A stretch of DNA of 64,000 bases, taken from assembly GCA_038131795.1 (NCBI GenBank), contig JAYPQE010000003.1, positions 2,460,516-2,524,515 of the forward strand, given 5' to 3'. The stretch comes from Eutrophobius brisbanensis (GTDB lineage: Bacteria; Pseudomonadota; Gammaproteobacteria; Eutrophobiales; Eutrophobiaceae). Below, piece after piece: positions 1 through 9,028 of the stretch. Both the position numbers and the translations under genes were made by a program. The notes beneath the pieces were generated by a model, which saw nothing but the letters and a program-made list of their open reading frames with translations, had not been told where the DNA came from and did no database searches. Within the stretch, counting starts at the first letter, position 1, and each line of letters begins with the position of its first letter.

Positions 1-1
1 C

Positions 2-1129
2 AAGGACTTTGATGTGGCCACCGATGCCCATCCTGAACAGATCCGCGAGCTCTTTAGAAACAGCCGGTTGATAGGCCGACGGTTTCGTCTGGCCCATGTC
101 CGTTATGGAGACGAGATTATTGAGGTGTCAACGTTTCGTGCCCAACATGATGATGTGGATAGCGATGATGCCCATACAGTAAATGGTCGTATTATCAGAG
201 ACAATGTCTACGGTTCCCTTGATGAAGATGTCTGGCGCCGGGACTTTACCGTTAATGCCCTGTACTACGGCATCGATGACTTCAGCGTAATTGATTATGT
301 AGGGGGCATGAATGACATCAAGTCAGGCAGAATCCGGCTGATTGGTAATCCCAGGGACCGCTATATTGAGGATCCGGTAAGGATGCTAAGAGCGGTACGT
401 TTTGCCGTTAAGCTGGGTTTCAGGTTAGAACCTGAGGCCGAGGTGCCCATTGAGGAACTGGGAAATCTGTTGGATGAAATGCCACCGGCAAGACTGTTTG
501 AAGAAGTTGTAAAACTGTTTAATAGTGGCGTTGCATTACAGTCTTTCGAACAGTTAAGGCATTACAATCTGTTTCGGCACCTGTTTCCGCAAACAGACCA
601 TCTCTTGTCTGAGCAGGAGGGCGGTTATCCGCATACATTATTAATCCGTGCCTTGCAGAATACCGATCTGCGGATTGCCGAAGACAAGCCGGTTACCCCG
701 GGGTTCCTGGTAGCTGCCTTGTTGTGGCTACCGGTATATGAATTGACCCGGGAATATATGGAAGAAGGGATGTCCGAGTTTGATGCGATTGCCCTGGCAA
801 GTGACGTCGTCATTTCCAAACAGGTCAAACGCACTGCCATGCCCAGACGCTTCTCCCAAATGGCCAGGGACATCTGGCAATTCCAGGCCAGGTTGAAACG
901 GACCCGTGGCAACCGGCCGCAACGACTCATTAAACATCCGAAATTCCGGGCGGCTTATGACTTTCTGTTATTACGGGTGGAATCCGGTGAGGCAGATCAA
1001 AACCTGGCTGATTGGTGGACCAACTTCATCAAGCAGCAGGAATCGTCAGGTCATTCCACCGCTACACCCCGGCGCAAGCGGGGTCGCAGGGGCAACCGGC
1101 ATCGCCCACCACGAAACCGTAATCAATGA
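2..1129 (+). CDS. pcnB: Poly(A) polymerase I, 5'-truncated by window edge
   Basis: Adds poly(A) tails to RNA 3' ends and so promotes decay of mRNAs and small RNAs. The frame is open to the left edge: it reads KDFDVATDA before the first internal GTG at 14, so the N-terminus with the GG and first Asp motifs lies outside the window. Visible family signatures are DFDVATDAHPEQ, LFRNSRLIGRRFRLAHV, RRDFTVNALYY and the RNA-binding RMLRAVRFAVKLGF helix. The C-terminus is Arg-rich (RRKRGRRGNRHR), as in gammaproteobacterial PcnB. The tail overlaps folK by an ATGA, so the two are co-transcribed and probably translationally coupled. It could only be confused with a CCA-adding enzyme; the basic tail and the folK neighbour favour PcnB. 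Confidence 0.95.
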   Translation, partial: KDFDVATDAHPEQIRELFRNSRLIGRRFRLAHVRYGDEIIEVSTFRAQHDDVDSDDAHTVNGRIIRDNVYGSLDEDVWRRDFTVNALYYGIDDFSVIDYVGGMNDIKSGRIRLIGNPRDRYIEDPVRMLRAVRFAVKLGFRLEPEAEVPIEELGNLLDEMPPARLFEEVVKLFNSGVALQSFEQLRHYNLFRHLFPQTDHLLSEQEGGYPHTLLIRALQNTDLRIAEDKPVTPGFLVAALLWLPVYELTREYMEEGMSEFDAIALASDVVISKQVKRTAMPRRFSQMARDIWQFQARLKRTRGNRPQRLIKHPKFRAAYDFLLLRVESGEADQNLADWWTNFIKQQESSGHSTATPRRKRGRRGNRHRPPRNRNQ

Positions 1130-1602
1130 CAATTTCATACCTGGGATTGGGCAGTAATCTTGATGGTCCCGAAAAACACCTGAAAACCGCGCTAGATGAT
1201 ATCGGCCATATTGACCAGACACATATTCTGGCATGTTCATCATTTTACAAAAGCCCTCCCCAGGGACCGCAGGACCAGCCGGATTTTATTAATTGTGTCG
1301 CAAAACTGGAAACCGGACTGTCAGCGCATATGCTATTATCTGCATTACAGGAAATAGAAGATCAGCACGGTCGAAAAAGGGAGCGTCTATGGGGCCCAAG
1401 GACCCTGGATCTGGATATCCTGTTGTTTGGGGAGAGGGTAATTAACGATGACGATTTAACGGTTCCACATCCCCAGATGCGCAACCGTGGATTTGTGCTG
1501 GTACCATTAACGGAGATAGATCCTGATATCTCTATACCGGGACTTGGGAAGGCAAGTAATTTAATTTCGAGCTTGGATATAAATTCTATAATTCGGATAT
1601 AA
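1126..1602 (+). CDS. folK: 6-hydroxymethyl-7,8-dihydropterin pyrophosphokinase (HPPK)
   Basis: Transfers pyrophosphate from ATP to 6-hydroxymethyl-7,8-dihydropterin, the step before dihydropteroate synthase in folate synthesis. At 158 residues it has the normal HPPK length. Signatures are GLGSNL (7-12), the ATP/Mg segment RLWGPRTLDLDIL (87-99) and VPHPQMRNRGFVLVPL (113-128). The ATG start overlaps the pcnB stop (ATGA). The pcnB-folK pair is a standard gammaproteobacterial arrangement and here leads into the deoxynucleoside kinase and panBC. Confidence 0.96.
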   Translation: MTISYLGLGSNLDGPEKHLKTALDDIGHIDQTHILACSSFYKSPPQGPQDQPDFINCVAKLETGLSAHMLLSALQEIEDQHGRKRERLWGPRTLDLDILLFGERVINDDDLTVPHPQMRNRGFVLVPLTEIDPDISIPGLGKASNLISSLDINSIIRI

Positions 1603-1607
1603 TTCCA

Positions 1608-2252
1608 TTGAGTAAATTCAGTCCAGAATATATTGTTGTAGAAGGCCCAATCGGTGTGGGCAAGACCACCCTGGCAAAACGTCTGGCGGAGACTCTGGGA
1701 ACGGATTTATTACTGGAGGCCGCATCAGAAAATCCTTTTTTACCAAAGTTTTATGAGGACCCAAGGTCTTCCGCGCTTCCCACTCAGTTGCATTTTTTAT
1801 TTCAACGCGTCAAACAGATCGAGGTGCTTAAACAAACCGATATGTTCAAGCCGGCCATGGTGGCAGACTTTTTGATTCAAAAAGACAGCCTGTTTGCCAA
1901 GGTTACACTGAATGAAGATGAGCTGGACCTGTATTATCAGGTCTATGATCGATTGACTGTTGAAGTTCCTGCACCGGATCTGGTGATCTATCTTCAGGCC
2001 AGCCCTGATGATCTAATGAAACGGGTATATGAAAGAGGCACAAGTTTTGAGAGGAACATTAAGGAAGATTATCTGCAGTCGGTCTCTGATGCCTATATCA
2101 ACTTTTTTTATAACTATGATCAATCACCTCTTCTTATTGTCAATACAGCAGATTTCAACATCGCAGAAGGTAATGAAAGTTATCAGGTCTTATTGAATTA
2201 TATCCAGGATCTGCGTCCTGGACGTCATTATTTTAATCCGCAAAATTTATGA
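1608..2252 (+). CDS. Deoxynucleoside kinase (dAdo/dCyd kinase family)
   Basis: Phosphorylates deoxynucleosides for salvage. The 214-residue protein has the Walker A motif GPIGVGKTT (13-21), and the YERGTSFE segment near 139-146 fits the family's Arg-rich lid. I took the TTG at 1608, five bases after the folK stop, because it is the only start that leaves a short leader before the P-loop. Its 3' end overlaps panB by ATGA. The order folK-dNK-panB-panC recurs in gammaproteobacteria, often with the kinase annotated as deoxyguanosine or deoxyadenosine kinase. Substrate preference cannot be read from sequence. Confidence 0.88.
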   Translation: MSKFSPEYIVVEGPIGVGKTTLAKRLAETLGTDLLLEAASENPFLPKFYEDPRSSALPTQLHFLFQRVKQIEVLKQTDMFKPAMVADFLIQKDSLFAKVTLNEDELDLYYQVYDRLTVEVPAPDLVIYLQASPDDLMKRVYERGTSFERNIKEDYLQSVSDAYINFFYNYDQSPLLIVNTADFNIAEGNESYQVLLNYIQDLRPGRHYFNPQNL

Positions 2253-3046
2253 AAAACACCAATGCCATAAATCGTATTCTGGAAATGAAACAGAGAGGGG
2301 ATAAGATTGCCTGCCTGACGGCCTATGATGCCAGCTTTGGCAGACTGTTGGAGAATTGTGGTGTCGATATGATACTGGTAGGTGACTCACTGGGCATGGT
2401 ATTACAGGGAGAGAATGACACCCTTGCGGTTACTATGGATGACATGGTTTATCACACCAGGATGGTACGGCGCGGTATAAATAATACCCTGTTGGCTGCA
2501 GATTTACCGGCAAACAGTTATCTTGATCCGCAGATGACAGTTGATCATGCAAATAGACTGCTGGATGAAGGTGGGGCAGATATGGTCAAGCTGGAAGGGG
2601 GTCGCGAAATCCTGGACCAACTGAAGGCATTATCTGCTGCAGACATTGCCATCTGCGGTCACCTGGGGTTGCAACCGCAATCGGTCCACAAATATGGAGG
2701 CTATAAGGTCCAGGGAAGAGATCAGGGAGATGCCGATCGAATACTTGAAGATGCTGTGGCACTGGAGCAGGCAGGTGTGAAAATGATTGTGCTGGAATGT
2801 ATTCCTATGCAGTTGGCAGAGGCAATTACCCGTGCAATTAGCATTCCGACTATTGGAATAGGTGCCGGTATAGGATGTGATGGTCAGATCCTGGTGATCT
2901 ATGATGTGATAGGTCTGTCGGGGTATATCCCCAAAATGGCAAACAATTTCCTGTCCTCTTCAGGTGATCTAAATAGCGCAGTTAAAAACTATGTCCAGGC
3001 TGTTAAATCAGGTGACTTTCCCACCAAAGCCCAGAGTTTCGAGTAA
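2249..3046 (+). CDS. panB: 3-methyl-2-oxobutanoate hydroxymethyltransferase
   Basis: Makes ketopantoate from 2-oxoisovalerate and 5,10-methylene-tetrahydrofolate, the first committed step to pantothenate and CoA. At 265 residues it matches the usual length. Family motifs are LTAYDASFGR (23-32), VGDSLGMV (44-51), GADMVKLEGG and IGIGAGIGCDGQILV. It overlaps the kinase gene by four bases (ATGA) and is followed 47 bases later by panC, so the two pantothenate genes sit together. Folate (folK) and pantothenate synthesis are thus neighbours, and PanB consumes a folate cofactor. Confidence 0.97.
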   Translation: MKNTNAINRILEMKQRGDKIACLTAYDASFGRLLENCGVDMILVGDSLGMVLQGENDTLAVTMDDMVYHTRMVRRGINNTLLAADLPANSYLDPQMTVDHANRLLDEGGADMVKLEGGREILDQLKALSAADIAICGHLGLQPQSVHKYGGYKVQGRDQGDADRILEDAVALEQAGVKMIVLECIPMQLAEAITRAISIPTIGIGAGIGCDGQILVIYDVIGLSGYIPKMANNFLSSSGDLNSAVKNYVQAVKSGDFPTKAQSFE

Positions 3047-3093
3047 GTTCTGACGATAATCCAGTCGTAACGTATAATCGTTATTTTTCATCA

Positions 3094-3957
3094 ATGGATA
3101 AAACTATGCAAACCGTGAAGGATCTGACTGCATTACGCAGGGTTATCAGGGAGTGGAAACAAAAAGGGGAGTCAATTGCCATTGTCCCCACTATGGGAAA
3201 CCTCCATGCAGGTCACCTGTCGTTACTGGAAGAGGCGCGACGACTGAGTGATCGGACCGTGGTGAGTATCTTTGTGAACCCTATCCAGTTTGGTAAGGGT
3301 GAGGATTATGAATCCTATCCCAGTACCTTGCAGGCCGATCAGGACAAGTTGCAGAGTGCAGGGCTGGATTTGTTATTCACACCAAATTTGAAAGAACTGT
3401 ATCCCGGCGGCATAGATGTTGATACCAGGGTCAATGTTCCCAAACTTTCAGACATCCTTTGCGGTGAATCCAGGCCAGGCCATTTTTCCGGAGTGGTCAC
3501 AGTGGTCAGCAAACTGCTAATCAATGTGACACCTGATTATGCATTATTTGGTGAAAAAGATTATCAGCAGTTAATTATCATCAAGCGCATGGTGTCGGAT
3601 CTGTGTATCCCCACAGAGATTATTGGCATGCCTATCATTCGCGAAGAGGATGGACTGGCAATGAGTTCCAGAAACTCCTATTTGTCAGCAGAGGAAAGAA
3701 AACTCGCTCCGGCCATCTATCAATCATTACTGAATGCTGATGAAAGACTAAGGCGTGGTGAAATGTGTTTTGAGGATATTAAATCACAGGGGGTTGCAGA
3801 GCTGAAGGATGCAGGGCTTAAACCTGAATATTTCAGTATCCGCCGTACCGTAGATCTGGGTGAAGTCGGCCCCTCTGACAAGGAAGTGTCAGTACTCGCC
3901 GCAGCGTGGTTAGGTTCAGCACGGTTGATTGATAATGTTAAGGTGCTTATAAAATAA
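3094..3957 (+). CDS. panC: Pantoate--beta-alanine ligase (pantothenate synthetase)
   Basis: Joins pantoate and beta-alanine with ATP to give pantothenate. It shows the HIGH-like nucleotide motif PTMGNLHAGH (32-41), FVNPIQFG, the pantoate-binding FGEKDYQQL, and the KMSKS-like MSSRNSYL. At 287 residues it is a few longer than E. coli PanC; the in-frame ATG at 3106 is a possible alternative start giving 283. It is last in the folate-pantothenate run. Confidence 0.97.
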   Translation: MDKTMQTVKDLTALRRVIREWKQKGESIAIVPTMGNLHAGHLSLLEEARRLSDRTVVSIFVNPIQFGKGEDYESYPSTLQADQDKLQSAGLDLLFTPNLKELYPGGIDVDTRVNVPKLSDILCGESRPGHFSGVVTVVSKLLINVTPDYALFGEKDYQQLIIIKRMVSDLCIPTEIIGMPIIREEDGLAMSSRNSYLSAEERKLAPAIYQSLLNADERLRRGEMCFEDIKSQGVAELKDAGLKPEYFSIRRTVDLGEVGPSDKEVSVLAAAWLGSARLIDNVKVLIK

Positions 3958-3974
3958 AAAATCCCGGGGGTTGT

Positions 3975-4325
3975 ATGAATTTTGAAGAGATGTCAGATAG
4001 TGAAATTCTGGACATTGCCAATCCTATTATGGATAACCTGATCGAGGCATCAACAGAAATTGACCATGAAAGGCATATTAGAGATTTTACTGAGAGAATG
4101 AAATCTATAGTAACCGAGGAATACTTGCAGAAGATTTGCGAAAAGTATCAAACAGAAAAAGGATATTTTTCAGAACGTATACCTGTCGCCGTTTTTAAAC
4201 GACCAGACTCAGCAGTGGTTGTCTGGAAACAATTTTTCACCCGGACGAAAGGTGAGTATGATGCAGAGATGGTATTAGTTTATAAAGACGGTAAGTATCT
4301 GGTTGACCATGCCATGGTTTTCTAG
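3975..4325 (+). CDS. Hypothetical protein, 116 residues
   Basis: Not recognised. It is an acidic, soluble-looking protein without signal peptide or membrane segment, starting MNFEEMSDSEILDIANPIMDNLI. The second half (VVVWKQFFTRTKGEYDAEMVLVYKDGKYLVDHAMVF) alternates charged and hydrophobic residues and looks like a small beta-sheet. Start: ATG at 3975 with a GGGGG purine run just upstream (3964-3970). It follows panC by 17 bases on the same strand, so it is probably in the panBC transcript. Codon use looks like its neighbours. Confidence 0.7.
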   Translation: MNFEEMSDSEILDIANPIMDNLIEASTEIDHERHIRDFTERMKSIVTEEYLQKICEKYQTEKGYFSERIPVAVFKRPDSAVVVWKQFFTRTKGEYDAEMVLVYKDGKYLVDHAMVF

Positions 4326-4385
4326 GAAAGTTGACAATATCTGCCAAAACCCCATACCCAAAGGTATTATGGAATACTGATAGAA

Positions 4386-5138
4386 ATGGTTGAAAACAAT
4401 AACCCTACCGCCGTATTAATTATCATTGGTAACGAGATCCTCTCGGGGAGGACACGTGATGCCAACCTGTCATTTCTCGGCCAGCGTTGTGAAGAGATAG
4501 GCATCGACCTGGTGGAGGCGCGAGTGGTGAAAGATATAGAAGGTGAGATCATTGATGTGGTAAATGATTACCGTAGTCGCGTTGACTATGTCTTTACTAC
4601 CGGTGGTATCGGGCCTACTCATGATGATATTACCTCGGCATCAGTGGCCAGGGCCTTCGGTGTGGCCATAGAGCGCAATGCCGAGGCGGTGGATGCCATG
4701 GACCGATATTATCCTCCGGGCAAACTCAATGAGGCGCGGTTAAAGATGGCGGATGTCCCTGTAGGAGCGACCCTGATCGATAATCCAGTCAGTGGTGCAC
4801 CGGGGTTTCAGATGGAAAACGTCTTTGTCCTGCCGGGCGTACCGTCCATTATGCAGGCCATGTTCAACGGGATTACCAATCGTTTAACAGGCGGCCTCCC
4901 CGTTTTGACCGAATCGGTTAAGACCGACATTACCGAGGGGACCCTGGCCCAGGGTCTTGGGAAAATACAGGATGACTATCCCGATGTGAGTATCGGCAGT
5001 TACCCCTTCTTCAAGGCAGGCCTGTTGGGTGTAAACCTGATCCTGCGTTCTACGGATAATGATCGCTTGCAGGCGGCAACGGAGAAGGTGAGGGAGATGA
5101 TTCAGAAATTAGGCGGTAGAGTATTTGATACTAAGTGA
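4386..5138 (+). CDS. CinA/MoaB-like molybdopterin-binding domain protein
   Basis: A single MoCF_biosynth domain of the competence/damage-inducible protein A (COG1058) family: GNEILSGRTRDAN (15-27) and TTGGIGPTHDD (71-81) are the defining loops, followed by FVLPGVPSIMQAMF. At 250 residues it lacks the C-terminal nicotinamide-nucleotide amidase domain of full CinA, like E. coli YfaY-type proteins. The function of stand-alone members is poorly defined. The stop codon lies inside the first unit of a TGAGGAGT-type repeat (see 5136-5200). Confidence 0.85.
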   Translation: MVENNNPTAVLIIIGNEILSGRTRDANLSFLGQRCEEIGIDLVEARVVKDIEGEIIDVVNDYRSRVDYVFTTGGIGPTHDDITSASVARAFGVAIERNAEAVDAMDRYYPPGKLNEARLKMADVPVGATLIDNPVSGAPGFQMENVFVLPGVPSIMQAMFNGITNRLTGGLPVLTESVKTDITEGTLAQGLGKIQDDYPDVSIGSYPFFKAGLLGVNLILRSTDNDRLQAATEKVREMIQKLGGRVFDTK

Positions 5139-5200
5139 GGAGTAAGGTGTTAGGAGATGCATATCCAGACACCTCACTCCTAACTCTTCACCCCTCACGC
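5136..5200. repeat. Degenerate TGAGGAGT repeats with inverted-repeat character
   Basis: Immediately at the stop of the CinA-like gene the plus strand reads TGAGGAGTAAGGTGTTAGG, and about 30 bases later the complement of the same motif appears (CACCTCACTCCTAACTC, then CACCCCTCACG). The two arms can pair as a hairpin between the convergent CinA-like and MaoC-like genes and could terminate both. A cleaner tandem form of the same heptamer occurs at 33324-33351. Confidence 0.6.
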
Positions 5201-5634
5201 TTTTTTACCATCACACTGTCCAGTAAACTTAAAACTACCTCACCATCCTGGTTGGTGAGAATGATTTCAAATGTGATGATCCCTCTGTCCGGCTTGGATC
5301 GTGACGCTTTTTTGTCAACATAACGGAAGCTGCCCGAAATCTGGTCTCCTGCATAGACGGGGCGTTTAAATCGCACTTCATCCCAGCCGGCTGCACCAAT
5401 AGCAGCTTCGTGCCATGAGGCCTGATTGACGAAAAACTGTTTTATGCAAAGGGTATATTGTCCGGAAGCGATGATACCTTTATGTCCCATTGCCTTCGCC
5501 GCATCATCATCAACATGGATAGGTAAGCTGTCCCATTTTTTATTAAATTCCAGCATCTCTGCATAGTCAACGGCATAGGGATTAAATTTATCCACCTCAT
5601 CGGTATTTATATCTTCAAAATATTTTACTGACAT
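5188..5634 (-). CDS. MaoC-like hot-dog domain protein
   Basis: A 148-residue single hot-dog domain. The segment LPIHVDDDAAKAMGHKGIIASGQYTLCI resembles the MaoC/R-specific enoyl-CoA hydratase motif (usual D-x4-H followed by G-x-I-x-x-G), and VRFKRPVYAGDQISG is the following beta-strand signature. Such proteins hydrate enoyl-CoA or act as acyl-CoA thioesterases. It lies downstream of boxB on the same strand but behind a strong terminator (5741-5772), so it is probably a separate unit. A role in processing acyl-CoA from benzoate ring cleavage is inference from position only. Confidence 0.8.
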   Translation of the reverse strand: MSVKYFEDINTDEVDKFNPYAVDYAEMLEFNKKWDSLPIHVDDDAAKAMGHKGIIASGQYTLCIKQFFVNQASWHEAAIGAAGWDEVRFKRPVYAGDQISGSFRYVDKKASRSKPDRGIITFEIILTNQDGEVVLSLLDSVMVKKREG

Positions 5635-5740
5635 TGGATGAAAACTCTCTTAAGGAATAGGACATATGAATATTATATTAACTGGCATTGTAATGTATTG
5701 AGGACTTATCGTTAAAGGCAAAGTCATCTTACGGACATAA

Positions 5741-5772
5741 AAAAAGGGCTGAGATAAATCAGCCCTTTTTAT
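5741..5772. terminator. Bidirectional rho-independent terminator
   Basis: AAAAAGGGCTGA-GATAAA-TCAGCCCTTTTT: a perfect seven-pair stem with a six-base loop, with an A run on one side and a T run on the other. On the minus strand it sits 24 bases after the boxB stop and ends the boxCB transcript. Confidence 0.9.
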
Positions 5773-5795
5773 TTAACTTGAAAGATTTTTACAAA

Positions 5796-7244
5796 TTACG
5801 CAGCGAGTTTTACGTACTCAAAATCTCCTTGTTGACCATTGATACCGGCTTTGGGTGGCGCTATCCAGTTGGCAAACTCACCCGGCTCGGTCCTTTCTGT
5901 CATCAGTGAGAGGATGTATTCCAGGTCTTCATCGGCGGGCAGCCATTCCTTTTGACGGTTGTTCCAGTCGGCTTCGCTAATGATGTCGCCAGTTGGGGTA
6001 ACAAAATCTTCAGCATAATCGCCGATTCTTCGGTTGAATGCCTTGTGAGGCAGTGCCAGTTTAAAGTCTATGCCAAAGTTACCAATGACTTTATTCCAGG
6101 TTTCCACCACCTGTCTGCAGTCGTTGAGATAATCGTCAGCCAGTCGACCATTAACGGCATTGATAGCAGGCTCATTGACCAGTTCATATTTGCCGTTCAC
6201 ATTGCGAAGGATCGGATAGGTATCATTTACAAGTTGATGATCATCGTCGATCATGGGTTCGTGGAACCTGCCTTTCAGGCTGGCATTGAAGGCATTGGCG
6301 GCGTTGGTTGAGATCTCTGAACCAAACAGGTCCAGTGTGACTGAGACATGGAAATTCATTTTTCTCTGTATGGTGGGCAGATCGATTACGCCATGTTTGC
6401 GGACTTCGCTGATGGCAAACGGATCGGTGATGTTATTTTCTTTCATCACTTCACAGGTCCTTTGAATAACACGTTCCACACCGGTACGTCCGACAAACAT
6501 ATGATGGCCTTCTTCTGTGAGCATGAAGCGGGTGGTCCGTGCCAGCGGATCAAAGCCTGAATTCGCAAGGGCTTCCAGCTGCATCTTGCCATCACGATCA
6601 GTAAAGGTTGTAAACATGTAGAAAGACAACCAGTCAGGGGTGTCTTCGTTAAATGCACCTAGAATTCTTGGTTTGTCCTGATCGCCAGAACGACGCTGCA
6701 GTAATAATTCAGCTTCTTCTCTACCATCCCTGCCAAAATATTTATGCAGGAGGTAAACCATTGCCCACAGGTGCCTGCCTTCTTCCACATTTACCTGGAA
6801 GAGATTACGCATGTCGTACAGCGATGGTGCAGTCTTACCCAAGAAGCGTTGCTGCTCCACAGAGGCGGGTTCGGTATCGCCCTGAACCACGATGAGCCTT
6901 CTCAGCATTGAGCGGTATTCACCCGGGACGTCCTGCCAGACGGGTTGACCCTTATGTTGTCCAAAGGGAATCTTTCTGCCTTCTTCCTGGGGGGCCAGGA
7001 GAATACCCCAGCGGTATTCCGGCATTTTAACGTAGCCGAATTTTGCCCAACCTTCAGGGTCAACTCCAACGGCTGTCCGTAAATACACTTCAAAATCCTG
7101 AAAACCATTTGGCCCCATGTCCATCCACCACTTGATGAAGTTGGGATGCCATTCTTCCAGTGCGCGTTTTAATTTATTGTCGGATGCTAAATCCACGTTG
7201 TTCGGGATTAATGAATCGTAATCTACTTTATCTAATGTGCTCAT
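5796..7244 (-). CDS. boxB: Benzoyl-CoA 2,3-epoxidase, oxygenase component BoxB
   Basis: Diiron oxygenase that converts benzoyl-CoA to 2,3-epoxybenzoyl-CoA in the aerobic box pathway, using electrons from the reductase BoxA. At 482 residues it has the family length. The ferritin-like iron ligands are visible as EEGRH (154-158) and EEGHH (244-248). The N-terminal WHPNFIKWWMDMGP is also characteristic. It lies two bases downstream of boxC on the same strand, so the pair is one transcript in the order boxC-boxB. No boxA reductase or benzoate-CoA ligase occurs in the window; they must be encoded elsewhere if the pathway works. Confidence 0.96.
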   Translation of the reverse strand: MSTLDKVDYDSLIPNNVDLASDNKLKRALEEWHPNFIKWWMDMGPNGFQDFEVYLRTAVGVDPEGWAKFGYVKMPEYRWGILLAPQEEGRKIPFGQHKGQPVWQDVPGEYRSMLRRLIVVQGDTEPASVEQQRFLGKTAPSLYDMRNLFQVNVEEGRHLWAMVYLLHKYFGRDGREEAELLLQRRSGDQDKPRILGAFNEDTPDWLSFYMFTTFTDRDGKMQLEALANSGFDPLARTTRFMLTEEGHHMFVGRTGVERVIQRTCEVMKENNITDPFAISEVRKHGVIDLPTIQRKMNFHVSVTLDLFGSEISTNAANAFNASLKGRFHEPMIDDDHQLVNDTYPILRNVNGKYELVNEPAINAVNGRLADDYLNDCRQVVETWNKVIGNFGIDFKLALPHKAFNRRIGDYAEDFVTPTGDIISEADWNNRQKEWLPADEDLEYILSLMTERTEPGEFANWIAPPKAGINGQQGDFEYVKLAA

Positions 7245-7246
7245 AG

Positions 7247-8938
7247 TTATACCCTCTTGTTGTCGTATTCAGGTCGTGCTCCGGTACCATATTTTTTCAA
7301 GGCACCCTTATCACTGACTGCATTAGGACGCTGAAAAATCCAGTTTTGCCAGGCGGTTAATCTACCGAAAATCTTGGTCTCCAGGGTTTCAGGACCTGCA
7401 AAACGCAGGTTGGCTTCCATCCCCGTGAGTGCATCCGGTGAATAACTGGCCCGCTCTTCATCCAGCAGACGAATCTCATCATCCCAGTCCAGATCATCCG
7501 GAATGAGTGTGACCAGTCCGCAATCCAATGCTGCCGTGGCATCAAGATCTTTGTTTATTAGACCCTTTGCTCGCTCCAATGTTTCCGGCTCACCAAGAAA
7601 TCGTGTTTCCAATCTGGTCAATCCGTTGGACATTGGGAAGGGACCAAAATTGGATTGGGTCAGACGAATGGTGGGTGCCGGGGCATCGTTACCGTCCAGC
7701 TGTCCGTCCAGCATATAGATTCGATCGGCGGCAAACAAGATTTCTGCAATAAATCCTGTAAAGCAACTGCCTTGTTCAACCAGGGCAAACCCGGTACGTG
7801 ATGTCAGATCAATGCGTTTTAACGTGCGTTTTATGTATTGCAGTATTTCGTTAATCAGCCAGTTGCCCGCATGTTTATGCAGGAAAGCATCGTAAGAACT
7901 AACAATATCGTGATCACCGGATGATTTGTAATTGATTGTCCCGATAGTAGGTTCGTTAAAACGCAGATGCAATATGGCATCATCCAGCTCCCTGGCTAAT
8001 GCCAGTGGCCAGAATGAATCACCCTGTTCCAGGGCATTGTCCAGGATGTCTGTACAGGCTTCAGCCGGTGTCTTAACAGTAAGAGTGGCGTTATTTAATT
8101 TGCGGTCAATCTCCAGGGTGACATAACGGTATGTCATGCCGTCTTCGGTTTCCTCCCTCTCAATCCTGCTTAATGAAACCCCTGGGACATTATCCGGGCG
8201 TTTAGAGGTGGCAGCCATTTCCATGGCCCGTTCCTGTACACGGTCCTGGAACTTAGAGCGTGGGACGATTTCGTCCACCAGGCGCCAGTCAACCGAACGT
8301 TGGCCCTTGATACCTTCCTCCAGGGTACAGAAGATGTCTGCATGGTCACGTCTTACTTTGCGCTTGTCCACCACCCGTGTCAGGCCACCGGTACCAGGGA
8401 GTACCGCAAGCAATGGGACTTCGGGCAGTGACACAGCGGCATTGCCATCATCCATTAACAGGATATAATCGTTGGCCAGGGCCAGTTCATATCCGCCACC
8501 AGCAGCGACCCCGTTGATTACGCACAGGAACTTCTGATCGGAAAAATTGCTGGCATCTTCAATGGAATTTCTGGTTTCATTGGTGAATTTACAGAAATTG
8601 ACCTTATGGCCATGGGTGGATGAACCCAGCATGCGAATATTGGCACCGGCACAGAATATATTTTCTTTTGCAGAGCGCATAATCACGGTCTTGACTTCCG
8701 GGTGCTCAAAGCGCAGACGTTGGATGGCATCATACAATTCGATATCCACACTGATATCGTAGGAATTGAGTTTTAATTGATAGCCGTCAAACGCAGTCTG
8801 ATTTTCGTCAACATCCATGATTAATTCGGCAACCGGACCATTAAACGTGAGTTTCCAGTGGTGAAATTGGTCAGGCTGGGTACGAAAATCCAGGCGGGTA
8901 GATTCAGAATTTCTATTATTATCAACTTTATCAAGCAT
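7247..8938 (-). CDS. boxC: 2,3-epoxybenzoyl-CoA dihydrolase BoxC
   Basis: Opens the ring of 2,3-epoxybenzoyl-CoA hydrolytically, giving 3,4-dehydroadipyl-CoA semialdehyde and formate. The 563-residue protein carries a crotonase-fold domain with the oxyanion-hole segment GVAAGGGYELALAND around residues 144-158 and a second, weaker hydratase-like half. N-terminal FRTQPDQFHHWKLTFNGPVAELIMD is characteristic of BoxC. It is the first gene of the minus-strand boxCB operon. The start at 8938 faces boxR across an 85-base divergent promoter region. Confidence 0.95.
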   Translation of the reverse strand: MLDKVDNNRNSESTRLDFRTQPDQFHHWKLTFNGPVAELIMDVDENQTAFDGYQLKLNSYDISVDIELYDAIQRLRFEHPEVKTVIMRSAKENIFCAGANIRMLGSSTHGHKVNFCKFTNETRNSIEDASNFSDQKFLCVINGVAAGGGYELALANDYILLMDDGNAAVSLPEVPLLAVLPGTGGLTRVVDKRKVRRDHADIFCTLEEGIKGQRSVDWRLVDEIVPRSKFQDRVQERAMEMAATSKRPDNVPGVSLSRIEREETEDGMTYRYVTLEIDRKLNNATLTVKTPAEACTDILDNALEQGDSFWPLALARELDDAILHLRFNEPTIGTINYKSSGDHDIVSSYDAFLHKHAGNWLINEILQYIKRTLKRIDLTSRTGFALVEQGSCFTGFIAEILFAADRIYMLDGQLDGNDAPAPTIRLTQSNFGPFPMSNGLTRLETRFLGEPETLERAKGLINKDLDATAALDCGLVTLIPDDLDWDDEIRLLDEERASYSPDALTGMEANLRFAGPETLETKIFGRLTAWQNWIFQRPNAVSDKGALKKYGTGARPEYDNKRV

Positions 8939-9028
8939 TATATTGCATATCCTGTAGATTTATTTGTAACATCTTGCATAATAATGTATTATTTAGACTA
9001 TTACAACCCCATCGGTATTAATAATGCA
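8939..9028. promoter_or_regulatory. Divergent boxC/boxR control region with TGCA boxes
   Basis: The 85-base gap between divergent boxC and boxR is AT-rich and contains TGCA at 8944-8947 and 8975-8978, with a third spanning the boxR start (9025-9028). BzdR/BoxR-family repressors are known to bind TGCA-containing operators and to be released by benzoyl-CoA. I infer that these are the operator half-sites; core promoter elements are not clear enough to assign. Confidence 0.5.
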